Positions 1 to 6,367 are shown, counted from the stretch's first letter. The stretch: DNA of 8,486 nt from Clostridia bacterium (GCA_017442445.1 JAFRZS010000123.1:1-8486); one strand, 5' to 3'. Notes: generated from the sequence alone by a model not told the origin. A program made the numbers and translations.

Positions 1-5
1 AAAAC

Positions 6-11
6 AGGAGG
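6..11 (+). promoter_or_regulatory. Ribosome binding site of the LRR/Big2 protein
   Basis: AGGAGG lies 8 bases before the ATG at position 20, an ideal Shine-Dalgarno sequence and spacing. It fixes the start of the following gene. The promoter must lie upstream of the window. Confidence 0.9.
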
Positions 12-19
12 AAAATTAA

Positions 20-3000
20 ATGAAAAAGAAACTATTAGCACTCATTTTGACCATGGCACTGCTTATCACAACATTTCCGTTGATAACAGTAAATGCCGAG
101 CCAACATCTGAAAAGTATGTATCAGCAGATAATCTGTATGAATACACCTTGGAAGACGGAAAAGCAACAATAACTATGTATCGTGGCGAAAATTATTATA
201 CAAGTTATACTGTTCCTGAAGCAATAGACGGATACCCGGTTGTTGCTATCGGTGGCGGTGCATATGGTGAGCATTCATATTTTAAATACCTTACAATACC
301 GAGCAACATAAAGAGAATAGATTACAGTGCATTTTATTTATTACCGAAACTTGAAACTGTATATATTGAAAAAGGTGTTGAGGGAATTGACAGCAATCCC
401 TTTGATTTCAGTCTGTATATCAAAAAGTATGTAGTTTCCGAAGAAAATGAAAACTATATTTCAATAGACGGAGCTTTGTTTACAAAAGACAAGAAAGAAC
501 TTATTGAATATCCGTCAGGAAAGGAGCAGAAGAGCTATACAGTTCCTGCGGGTGTTACTACAATAAGATCCGGAGCGGTTGAAAACTCTCATTATATTGA
601 GACAATTATACTACCTGAAGGATTGATTAAACTTGATAACTATGCGATAGATGATTGCCCGAACCTTAAATCAGTATATGTTCCGGACTCAGCTACCGGA
701 TTCGGAAAATCTGCAATTGATGCAGATGAAATAATCTGTTCTTCTAAAGCTCCTGTTATTGAGTTTGCGAAAAAAGAAAATGTACATATAACATATATTG
801 ATGAACCGATTGCATCAAATTTAAAAATCACAGTTAATACAATCAAATGGCCTGTTGGGAAAAGCAGTACATTTGCACCTGTAATCACACCTGCGGAAGC
901 ATCAAAAAAACTTACATGGACAACATCAGATGCGAAAGTTGCAACAATTTCGCAGTCAGGTAAATTAACTGCGGTAGGTATAGGAACAGCGACAATTACC
1001 TGCAAGACAACAGACGGCTCAAATCTTGAAGCAAGTTGTAAGGTTGTTGTTCGTCAAAAGGGAACAGAGCTTACAAAGAATGTTAATATCACAGTTGATA
1101 CAATCAAGTGGCCGATTGGAAAATCAAGTACATTCGCGCCTGTTGTAACACCTTCAAATGCACAGAAAAGCTTTATCTGGACATCTTCTGACCCCACAGT
1201 AGCAACTGTATCACAGACAGGTAAATTGACTGCAGTAGGTGTAGGCGAAACAACAATCACTTGCATGGCAACAGACGGCACAAACTTATTTGATACATGT
1301 AAAGTTATCGTTTACGATAATAATGTAAAAACAGAAAGTGTTAAAATTACAGTTGATGTAATAAGATGGCCTGTAGGCAAGGCAAGTACATTTGCACCTG
1401 TAATTACACCTGAAGGTGCATCAAAAAAACTTACATGGACAACATCTGACGAGAAGGTCGCAACAATTTCACAGTCAGGTAAATTAACCGCAGTAGGTGT
1501 AGGTGAAGCTACAATCACCTGCAAGACAACTGACGGTACAAATCTTGAAGCAAGTTGTAAAGTTGTTGTTCGTGAAAAGGGAACAGAGCTTACAAAGAAT
1601 GTTAATATCACAGTTGATACAATCAAATGGCCTGTAGGAAAATCAAGCACATTTGCACCGTTTGTATATCCTTCAAATTCACAGAAAAAATTTGAGTGGA
1701 CATCATCAAATGAAAAAGTAGCTACAGTATCACAGACAGGTAAACTTACAGCAGTAAGTGTAGGTGAAGCTACAATCACTTGTAAAACTATTGACGGCAC
1801 AAATCTTTCTGACACTTGCAAGGTTATCGTTTACGATAATAGTGTGAAAACCGAAAGTGTTAAAATCACAGTCGAGGTAATAAGATGGCCGTTAGGAAAA
1901 TCAAGTACCTTTGTTCCTGTAATCACACCTGCAGGTGCATCAAAAAAACTTGTATGGACATCATCCGATGAGAAGGTTGCAACAATTTCACAGACAGGCA
2001 AATTGACCGCAGTAGGTATAGGCGCAGCGACAATTATCTGCAAGACAACAGACGGTACAAATCTTGAAGCAAAATGCAGAGTCTTTGTCCGCGAAAAGAA
2101 TACAGAGCTTACAAGAAGTTTAACTATTCCGGTTGACACAATCAGATGGCCTGTAGGTAAGTCAAGTACTTTCAATCCCGTAGTAGAGCCCTCAAATGCA
2201 CAGAAAAGATATGAGTGGAAATCATCGGACGAAACTGTAGCAACAGTATCAGAAACAGGAAAACTCACTGCAGTAGGTGACGGTGTAACAACAATTACAT
2301 GCAGAACAATAGACGGAACAAACTTGACGGATACCTGTACTGTCATAGTAGGTAACAGCATACGAACAGAGAGCCTTTATATTAAAGCAAAAACAATTAA
2401 ATGGCCTGTTGGAAAATCAAGCACATTTGCTCCCATTGTCAGCCCTGTAGGTGCATCAAATAAATTTGCATGGACAACATCTGACGAGAAGGTCGCAACA
2501 ATTTCGCAGTCAGGTAAATTAACTGCGGTAGGTATAGGAACAGCGACAATTACCTGCAAAACAACAGACGGCACAAATCTTGAAGCAAGTTGCATTGTTT
2601 ATGTTCGTGAAAAAGATACTGCATTGACAGAAAATCTGGACATAACAGTTAATACTATAAGGTGGGGCGTAGGAAAATCAAGCACATTTGCTCCCGAAGT
2701 ATATCCTCGCAACGCACAGAAAATCTTTGAGTGGACAACATCTGACGAGAAAGTTGCGACAATTTCACAGACAGGTAAGCTTACAGCGGTAGGCCCCGGT
2801 GAAGCAAAAATTACCTGTAAAACTATTGACGGAAGCGGATTGTCGGACAGCTGTTTAGTAGTAGTATCAAATAAATTCACACAAGTTGAGTTTGCTGAAA
2901 CTACACTCACAATCAAGGCAGGCGACAACTATACTCTTACAACAACATTTGCTCCCGAAGATGCATCGCAAAAACTCCTTAAATGGACATCGACAAATAC

Positions 3001-3724
3001 AGATGTTGCATATGTCAACGATAAGGGGGAGATTTATACTAAGGCCGCAGGTACAACAGATATCATCTGCAAAGCAACAGACGGAAGTAACCTTATGGCA
3101 ATCTGCAGAGTTATCGTAACTAACGGAGATAAGTTTGCAAATTACAGAAAATTGTATGATGAGCATTTTAAAGACGGTACGTATGTAATAAACGGCAAAG
3201 CTGATTATGTTGACGAAGACGGCTCGTATTTATCTACTTCAAAAATCCAGTTCGGTATTGACGGAACTGACAATTATATGTATGAACAAAGTTTGTCAGA
3301 CGGACAGAAATTAATGGCGAGTCCCAACGGAACGGTAGTACTTCTTCCGCAGTTGAAACTTGGTGAGATTTTAACAGAAGCGGAAGCAAAAGAATTGGGC
3401 ATTCCTGTATCCTATCTGAATAAAGTCAAGAATTATTATTGGACGCTTGATAAAGAGCCGTTACCGACTTTAATGACCAGAGATCTGACATACATTACAG
3501 AGGAAACCGAAACGATTGACGGTGTTACATACACAATGGAAATTTTCGGAACTAAGGTCGGTGAAGTTGCATTCTATTTTACAGACGGTAAACTTTGTTA
3601 CTTTGCATACGAAACAGACGAAACGGTTGTCTTTATGGAAGTTACGGATATTCAGGATAAAGTCAATTATTCAGAATATAAAATTCCGAGCGGTTACACA
3701 AAACTTGATATACCTTTAGAGTAA
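20..3724 (+). CDS. Secreted BspA-like LRR protein with nine tandem Big2 Ig-like domains
   Basis: This is a 1234-residue exported protein, complete in the window. Residues 1-26 are a signal peptide (KKK, hydrophobic core, VNA cleavage site before E27). Residues about 33-255 look like BspA-type leucine-rich repeats (LRR_5), with motifs such as YTVPEAIDGYPVVAIG, LTIPSNIKRIDYSAF and NLKSVYVPDS. From about residue 267 to 1036 there are nine Big2 (bacterial Ig-like) domains of about 86 residues, recognisable by IKWPVGKSSTFAP, VATISQSGKLTAVG and TITCKTTDG. The first eight alternate between two subtypes, giving four A-B pairs of about 519 bases. The ninth (about 953-1036) is divergent. Every Big2 copy keeps two cysteines in a CX11C arrangement. 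Residues about 1037-1234 form a separate domain I do not recognise; its ending (IPSGYTKLDI) faintly recalls LolA-like lipid-carrier folds, but this is weak. I see no LPXTG motif, SLH domain or C-terminal membrane anchor. By analogy with such proteins it is probably a secreted or wall-associated adhesin or binding protein; the ligand cannot be told. Confidence 0.93.
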   Translation: MKKKLLALILTMALLITTFPLITVNAEPTSEKYVSADNLYEYTLEDGKATITMYRGENYYTSYTVPEAIDGYPVVAIGGGAYGEHSYFKYLTIPSNIKRIDYSAFYLLPKLETVYIEKGVEGIDSNPFDFSLYIKKYVVSEENENYISIDGALFTKDKKELIEYPSGKEQKSYTVPAGVTTIRSGAVENSHYIETIILPEGLIKLDNYAIDDCPNLKSVYVPDSATGFGKSAIDADEIICSSKAPVIEFAKKENVHITYIDEPIASNLKITVNTIKWPVGKSSTFAPVITPAEASKKLTWTTSDAKVATISQSGKLTAVGIGTATITCKTTDGSNLEASCKVVVRQKGTELTKNVNITVDTIKWPIGKSSTFAPVVTPSNAQKSFIWTSSDPTVATVSQTGKLTAVGVGETTITCMATDGTNLFDTCKVIVYDNNVKTESVKITVDVIRWPVGKASTFAPVITPEGASKKLTWTTSDEKVATISQSGKLTAVGVGEATITCKTTDGTNLEASCKVVVREKGTELTKNVNITVDTIKWPVGKSSTFAPFVYPSNSQKKFEWTSSNEKVATVSQTGKLTAVSVGEATITCKTIDGTNLSDTCKVIVYDNSVKTESVKITVEVIRWPLGKSSTFVPVITPAGASKKLVWTSSDEKVATISQTGKLTAVGIGAATIICKTTDGTNLEAKCRVFVREKNTELTRSLTIPVDTIRWPVGKSSTFNPVVEPSNAQKRYEWKSSDETVATVSETGKLTAVGDGVTTITCRTIDGTNLTDTCTVIVGNSIRTESLYIKAKTIKWPVGKSSTFAPIVSPVGASNKFAWTTSDEKVATISQSGKLTAVGIGTATITCKTTDGTNLEASCIVYVREKDTALTENLDITVNTIRWGVGKSSTFAPEVYPRNAQKIFEWTTSDEKVATISQTGKLTAVGPGEAKITCKTIDGSGLSDSCLVVVSNKFTQVEFAETTLTIKAGDNYTLTTTFAPEDASQKLLKWTSTNTDVAYVNDKGEIYTKAAGTTDIICKATDGSNLMAICRVIVTNGDKFANYRKLYDEHFKDGTYVINGKADYVDEDGSYLSTSKIQFGIDGTDNYMYEQSLSDGQKLMASPNGTVVLLPQLKLGEILTEAEAKELGIPVSYLNKVKNYYWTLDKEPLPTLMTRDLTYITEETETIDGVTYTMEIFGTKVGEVAFYFTDGKLCYFAYETDETVVFMEVTDIQDKVNYSEYKIPSGYTKLDIPLE
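825..3127 (+). repeat. Tandem Big2 coding repeats, period about 261/258 bases (pair unit 519 bases)
   Basis: The conserved IKW/IRW codons start at 842, 1103, 1361, 1622, 1880, 2141, 2396 and 2657. Spacings are 261, 258, 261, 258, 261, 255 and 261 bases, so the duplicated unit is an A-B domain pair of 519 bases (516 in the third). A-type copies (1, 3, 5, 7) carry ASKKLTW and end in REKGTELTK-like linkers. B-type copies (2, 4, 6, 8) carry NAQK plus aromatic-x-W and mostly end in YDNxVKTE-like linkers. The ninth copy, from about 2876, is off-pattern. Several stretches are nearly identical between copies at the DNA level, which points to recent duplication or gene conversion. Confidence 0.9.
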
Positions 3725-3739
3725 TCTGAATCACAAATT

Positions 3740-3769
3740 AACGGCACACACCGTTTGGTGTGTGCCGTT
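3740..3769 (+). terminator. Hairpin terminator after the LRR/Big2 gene
   Basis: A perfect 13-base-pair stem (AACGGCACACACC with GGTGTGTGCCGTT) and GTTT loop begins 15 bases after the stop codon. The following T-tract is poor (CTGGTTG), so termination may be incomplete or need a factor. It sits just before the next promoter and insulates it. Confidence 0.65.
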
Positions 3770-3773
3770 CTGG

Positions 3774-3802
3774 TTGACAATCTGATAGAGATTTGATATA
3801 AT
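3774..3802 (+). promoter_or_regulatory. Consensus sigma-A promoter for the HMA protein
   Basis: TTGACA (3774-3779), exactly 17 bases, then TATAAT (3797-3802): a perfect match to the housekeeping consensus. The start of transcription should be near 3809, giving a short leader of about 27 bases. No operator is obvious. Confidence 0.9.
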
Positions 3803-3835
3803 TCGGTTAGTGAATAAGACAGAAAAAGAGGGATA

Positions 3836-4096
3836 ATGATGATTAAAATTATACTCACGATTGAGGGTATGGCTTGTAATATGTGTGAAGCTCATATGAA
3901 TGATGCTGTGCGCAAGGTTTTTGATGTAAAAAAGGTTACATCATCACACAAAGACAAGGAAACCGTAATTATATCCGAGAATGACATAGAAGATGAAAAA
4001 CTCAAAGAACTTGTACTTGATACAGGATATGAGCTTAAGGACATCAGGAGAGAACCCTATGAAAAGAAAGGCTTGTTCTCATTTTTGAAGAAGTAA
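3836..4096 (+). CDS. Small heavy-metal-associated (HMA) domain protein
   Basis: An 86-residue cytosolic protein that is essentially one HMA fold. The metal-binding loop is GMACNMC at residues 11-17 (Met-x-Cys-x-x-Cys, C14 and C17), as in CopZ-type copper chaperones and the N-terminal domains of P1B ATPases. This suggests binding of a soft metal, most likely Cu(I); the metal is inferred. The C-terminal tail after the fold (about residues 73-86, ending GLFSFLKK) is basic and hydrophobic. Two ATGs stand in tandem at 3836 and 3839. The GAGG Shine-Dalgarno (3828-3831) is 4 bases from the first and 7 from the second, so translation may really begin at the second, making 85 residues. The gene is monocistronic, with its own perfect promoter and a strong terminator. 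No copper ATPase or CopY/CsoR regulator is nearby, so its partner must lie elsewhere. Confidence 0.85.
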   Translation: MMIKIILTIEGMACNMCEAHMNDAVRKVFDVKKVTSSHKDKETVIISENDIEDEKLKELVLDTGYELKDIRREPYEKKGLFSFLKK

Positions 4097-4135
4097 TAAA
4101 ATCATTCAGATAACAATAAAAAAGCTCCTTTTTAG

Positions 4136-4231
4136 AGCAGACTTACTAAGGACACAAAAAAGAGGTAATGCGGACATCCGTATTACCTCTCATTTTTTAA
4201 CACTTGCACCTTTGTGGTAAGTAAGTGCGCT
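4136..4231. repeat. Imperfect inverted repeat enclosing the terminator
   Basis: AGCAGACTTACT (4136-4147) is complementary at 10 of 12 positions to AGTAAGTGCGCT (4220-4231), and matching continues imperfectly inward (ACACAAA against TTTGTG). With the 13-base-pair terminator in the middle this makes a 96-base nested palindrome. It could be a small MITE-like element or simply an extended terminator. No target-site duplication is clear. Confidence 0.45.
4156..4199 (+). terminator. Strong intrinsic, probably bidirectional terminator after the HMA gene
   Basis: AGAGGTAATGCGG (4161-4173) pairs with CCGTATTACCTCT (4178-4190), 13 base pairs with one G-T, closing a 4-base loop. It is followed by CATTTTTT and preceded by a run of six A. 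The A-run becomes the T-run on the other strand, so it can also stop transcription arriving from the right. Confidence 0.88.
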
Positions 4232-4353
4232 ATTAAAATTTATTTTTTGCTTTGAATGTTTTTAAAGAAGGAATCAACATCCATCTGAAAGCACCGCAAT
4301 TGTTATGCAACTTTTTATATTTATTTTCAGAGATGCATGCTGTAAAGTTTTTA

Positions 4354-4553
4354 AGTGTTATTCTGCCTTGCGGCAGAGTGATATTATTGTCCTCGGACAA
4401 TAGTGTTATTGAATCCTGCGGATTCAGTTTTATTTTATTCGCTATAAACTCGCGAAGCGAATAACACTGTGCGAAGCACAATAAAACTGCGAAGCAATAA
4501 AACTCGCCGTATGGCGAATAAAACTGGCGTTGAATCCTTACGGATACAACGCC
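4354..4553. repeat. Hairpin array 1: variable palindromes with constant 9-base linkers, orientation switches mid-array
   Basis: Linkers in the left half read AGTGTTATT (4354), AGTGATATT (4377), AGTGTTATT (4402), AGTTTTATT (4426). In the right half they are inverted: AATAACACT (4460), then AATAAAACT (4480, 4496, 4517). Between them are short palindromes: CTGCC/GGCAG (4363-4376), ATTGTC/GACAAT (4386-4401), GAATCC/GGATTC (4411-4425), a central TTATTCGC/GCGAATAA (4435-4464) overlapping TCGC-GAA-GCGA, TGTGC/GCACA (4468-4480), TGC-GAA-GCA (4488-4496), CGCC/GGCG (4505-4516) and a long GGCGTTG/CAACGCC (4526-4553). Each stem has a different sequence yet remains self-complementary, so pairing appears to be what is kept. 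I cannot assign it to a named family. Confidence 0.85.
4517..4553 (-). terminator. Terminator of the isomerase operon (last unit of hairpin array 1)
   Basis: On the minus strand, 16 bases after the stop codon at 4570, GGCGTTG pairs with CAACGCC and encloses an inner ATCC/GGAT stem. AGTTTTATT follows. Position, stem strength and T-richness fit an intrinsic terminator. It is at the same time a regular unit of the hairpin array. Confidence 0.7.
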
Positions 4554-4569
4554 TTCAAGAAGCTTTTTG

Positions 4570-5445
4570 TTATATCATTTCAAGCATTCTGCGAAGGTTC
4601 TGATAACCGATTTTTACACCGTCGAGGCAGTTTTCCATACCTTCAAATTCAATGCTTACATATCCGTCATATTCGGCAGCTTTCAAAGCGCGTAAGCACT
4701 GGAAAACCGGAACATTACCATGACCGACTATTGCACCGCGGATATATGTACCGCCTCTTGTCATCATGAAGCCCATACCGGGATAAAATGAATCAGCGGG
4801 TTTGATATGGAAATCTTTTGCGTGAACATGGAATGCATAGGGAGCAGTTTTACCAACCGATTTTATGGGGTCATCATCAGCACAAAGGAAATTACCCATA
4901 TCAACAAGCAAACCGAAATTGTCGTGAGCAACTGTGTTTACAAGCTTTTCAACTCTGTCAGCGTCCTGAGCAAAATATCCGTGGTTTTCAACCATTGTTT
5001 TAATGCCTTTTGTTTCAGCATACTCAGTTACCTGACGACAAGCATCAGCGAGAATGGGGAGTATATTATCAAAGCCTTTGTAAGTGCGATCAGCCTTTGA
5101 TTTAAAGCCTCTTGTCACATCGTGACGCATACCGCTGACACCAAGGATAGCGGCGGTATCGACCATAGCTTTTACGCGCTCAATTTCTTTTTCGGTATCA
5201 CCGTCTGAACCTGTAATAAAATCCGCACCGACAGTATAGTTACAAATCGGCAAATCATATTTATCAGCTTCTTCTCTGAAAAGCTGAGCAGATTCGTTGA
5301 TTGAAAGACCTTCTTCTTTCGGGATTTCAGTTGTTTCGATAGCATCAAAACCGATATCTTTAGCGATTTTGATTAAATCACGGTGAGTGTATTCACCACT
5401 GCCGACAAGTCTGTGAAGGCTGTATGTAGATAAAGCAAGTTTCAT
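4570..5445 (-). CDS. Sugar phosphate isomerase/epimerase (AP_endonuc_2-type TIM barrel)
   Basis: A 291-residue cytosolic protein of the xylose-isomerase-like TIM-barrel superfamily. Members interconvert sugars, inositol derivatives or their phosphates using a divalent metal. Likely metal ligands in the expected order are E153 (MVENHG), D182 (LLVDMGN), H206/H208 (FHVHAKD) and E266 (SIEFEGME). The substrate cannot be told from sequence. The start is supported by AAGGAGT (minus strand, 5452-5458) 6 bases before the ATG. That site overlaps the stop codon of the upstream gene, only 11 bases away, so the two are co-transcribed and probably translationally coupled. It is a paralogue of that gene: both have the helix DACRQ(V/L)xEYA and the same metal motifs. 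Transcription probably ends at the hairpin at 4526-4553. Confidence 0.88.
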   Translation of the reverse strand: MKLALSTYSLHRLVGSGEYTHRDLIKIAKDIGFDAIETTEIPKEEGLSINESAQLFREEADKYDLPICNYTVGADFITGSDGDTEKEIERVKAMVDTAAILGVSGMRHDVTRGFKSKADRTYKGFDNILPILADACRQVTEYAETKGIKTMVENHGYFAQDADRVEKLVNTVAHDNFGLLVDMGNFLCADDDPIKSVGKTAPYAFHVHAKDFHIKPADSFYPGMGFMMTRGGTYIRGAIVGHGNVPVFQCLRALKAAEYDGYVSIEFEGMENCLDGVKIGYQNLRRMLEMI

Positions 5446-5456
5446 AATTTTACTCC

Positions 5457-6308
5457 TTATAAAGCAGCCATTGTATCATTGAGGAATGAAACAGCCTTTC
5501 TTATATCAGCTTCAGGATTTTCACCGACTTCTCTTTCAATAGTAAGGAAGCCCTTGTAACCGATGTCATTAAGAGCTGTGAGATATTCGTTCCAGTTAAC
5601 CTGACCTTCACCAAGCGGAACCTCAAGGAAAGAGGGATCTGATTCAACTAATTCCTTAGCAACACCGTAGATGAAATCGGGGTTCTTGTAATAGAGGTTT
5701 TTACCGTCTTTTGCGTGAGTATGAACGATATAGTCTTTAAGATTGTGAACAGCTTTTGCGGGGTCGTCGCCTGTAACCATAACGAGATTAGCAGGGTCAA
5801 GGTTAACACTTACACCGCGTGACTCAAGGCTGTCAAGGAACATTTTTAAAGTTGCAGAAGTTTCGGGGCCTGTTTCAACTGCAAAATGAGCTTCAATGCT
5901 GTCAGCATATTCAGCGAGCTGACGGCATGCATCCTGCATGATTTTAAATCTTTCAATTGAAGGATCTTCGGGAACAACGCCAATGTGTGTTGTAACAACA
6001 TCTGTACCTAACTCTTTAGCAAGGTCAAGGATTCTCTTTGAACGCTCAATTTTTTCGGGATTTATGTCAGCGTGCATAAATCCGCCGCCGCCCAAATCAC
6101 CGCAGAGAGCAGAGATAACAAGACCGTTATCTTCAACTAATTTTTTAAATTCGGAACGCTTTGAACCGACGAGTTCTTCAGGAGACATTTCGCCTTTTGT
6201 AGCGTAAACCTGAATACCCTTTGCGCCGATTTCAGCAGCCTTTTTAACTGCAGTAGGAATGTCAGTTCTGAATGAATTGACAATTACACCGATAGGAAAA
6301 TTCAACAT
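5457..6308 (-). CDS. Sugar phosphate isomerase/epimerase, first gene of the operon
   Basis: A 283-residue xylose-isomerase-like TIM barrel. Metal-site motifs are E145 (FAVETG), D171 (VNLDPAN), H196/H198 (IVHTHAKD) and E258 (LTIERE), consistent with a metal-dependent aldose-ketose isomerase or 3-epimerase. The exact substrate is unknown; hydroxypyruvate isomerase, IolE/IolI-like and ketose epimerase activities all use this fold. The frame stays open upstream to an ATG at 6350. I choose the ATG at 6308 because GAGGTG lies 6 bases before it, the protein then begins directly with the first barrel strand (MLNFPIGVIV), and the upstream extension would overlap the -10 box at 6339-6344. It heads a two-gene operon with its downstream paralogue and is divergent from nagB. 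Confidence 0.87.
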   Translation of the reverse strand: MLNFPIGVIVNSFRTDIPTAVKKAAEIGAKGIQVYATKGEMSPEELVGSKRSEFKKLVEDNGLVISALCGDLGGGGFMHADINPEKIERSKRILDLAKELGTDVVTTHIGVVPEDPSIERFKIMQDACRQLAEYADSIEAHFAVETGPETSATLKMFLDSLESRGVSVNLDPANLVMVTGDDPAKAVHNLKDYIVHTHAKDGKNLYYKNPDFIYGVAKELVESDPSFLEVPLGEGQVNWNEYLTALNDIGYKGFLTIEREVGENPEADIRKAVSFLNDTMAAL

Positions 6309-6314
6309 AATTAA

Positions 6315-6320
6315 CACCTC
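6315..6320 (-). promoter_or_regulatory. Ribosome binding site deciding the 6308 start
   Basis: On the minus strand this reads GAGGTG, 6 bases before the ATG at 6308. No comparable site precedes the longer ATG at 6350, so the shorter protein is favoured. Confidence 0.8.
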
Positions 6321-6338
6321 ATTATAAGTATTGAGTTT

Positions 6339-6367
6339 AATATAACCCAAATTAACTCAAAAGTCAA
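6339..6367 (-). promoter_or_regulatory. Promoter of the isomerase operon
   Basis: On the minus strand TTGACT (6367-6362), a 17-base spacer and TATATT (6344-6339) match the sigma-A consensus at 5 of 6 positions in each box. The -10 box lies about 30 bases before the chosen start codon, leaving a short leader. Confidence 0.75.

Larger units (their letters stand above)
4097..4569. other. Long non-coding stretch between HMA gene and isomerase operon
   Basis: This 473-base gap holds, in order: an AT-rich segment with a weak GCTC/GAGC hairpin (about 4123-4138), a strong bidirectional terminator (4156-4199) nested in a wider imperfect inverted repeat (4136-4231), about 120 bases (4232-4353) in which I see no gene or motif, and a hairpin array (4354-4553). 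Short open frames exist on both strands here but have no convincing ribosome binding site and are interrupted by the palindromes. Confidence 0.7.

Noticed and set aside
640..2928. Several minus-strand open frames opposite the Big2 repeats
   Set aside because: They recur at the repeat period with near-identical translations (for example LPxCxxVATF), have no ribosome binding sites, and are shadows of codon use in the repeated plus-strand gene.
4113..4140. Possible extra terminator or riboregulator (GCTC/GAGC with T-rich loop) after the HMA gene
   Set aside because: The stem has only four base pairs and no T-run follows; the strong terminator 25 bases further on explains termination.
4233..4481. 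Open frame of 82 codons on the minus strand, and a 70-codon frame on the plus strand, in the gap after the HMA gene
   Set aside because: No Shine-Dalgarno sequence, and their 5' or 3' parts run through the palindromes of array 1. The minus-frame end (KLHNNCGAFRWMLIP) looks faintly protein-like, so a decayed gene remnant is possible but not supported.
4354..4553. CRISPR array
   Set aside because: The constant part is only 9 bases, the variable parts are 9-30 bases and palindromic, and no cas genes are present.
5938..6207. Plus-strand open frame inside the first isomerase gene, and similar ones at 4530-5100
   Set aside because: They lie opposite strongly conserved enzyme codons, have no ribosome binding sites, and encode no recognisable product.
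6309..6350. Longer N-terminus for the first isomerase (start at 6350) and for nagB (TTG at 6445)
   Set aside because: Each extended start lacks its own ribosome binding site; good sites fix the starts at 6308 and 6460, and the proteins then begin like their families.
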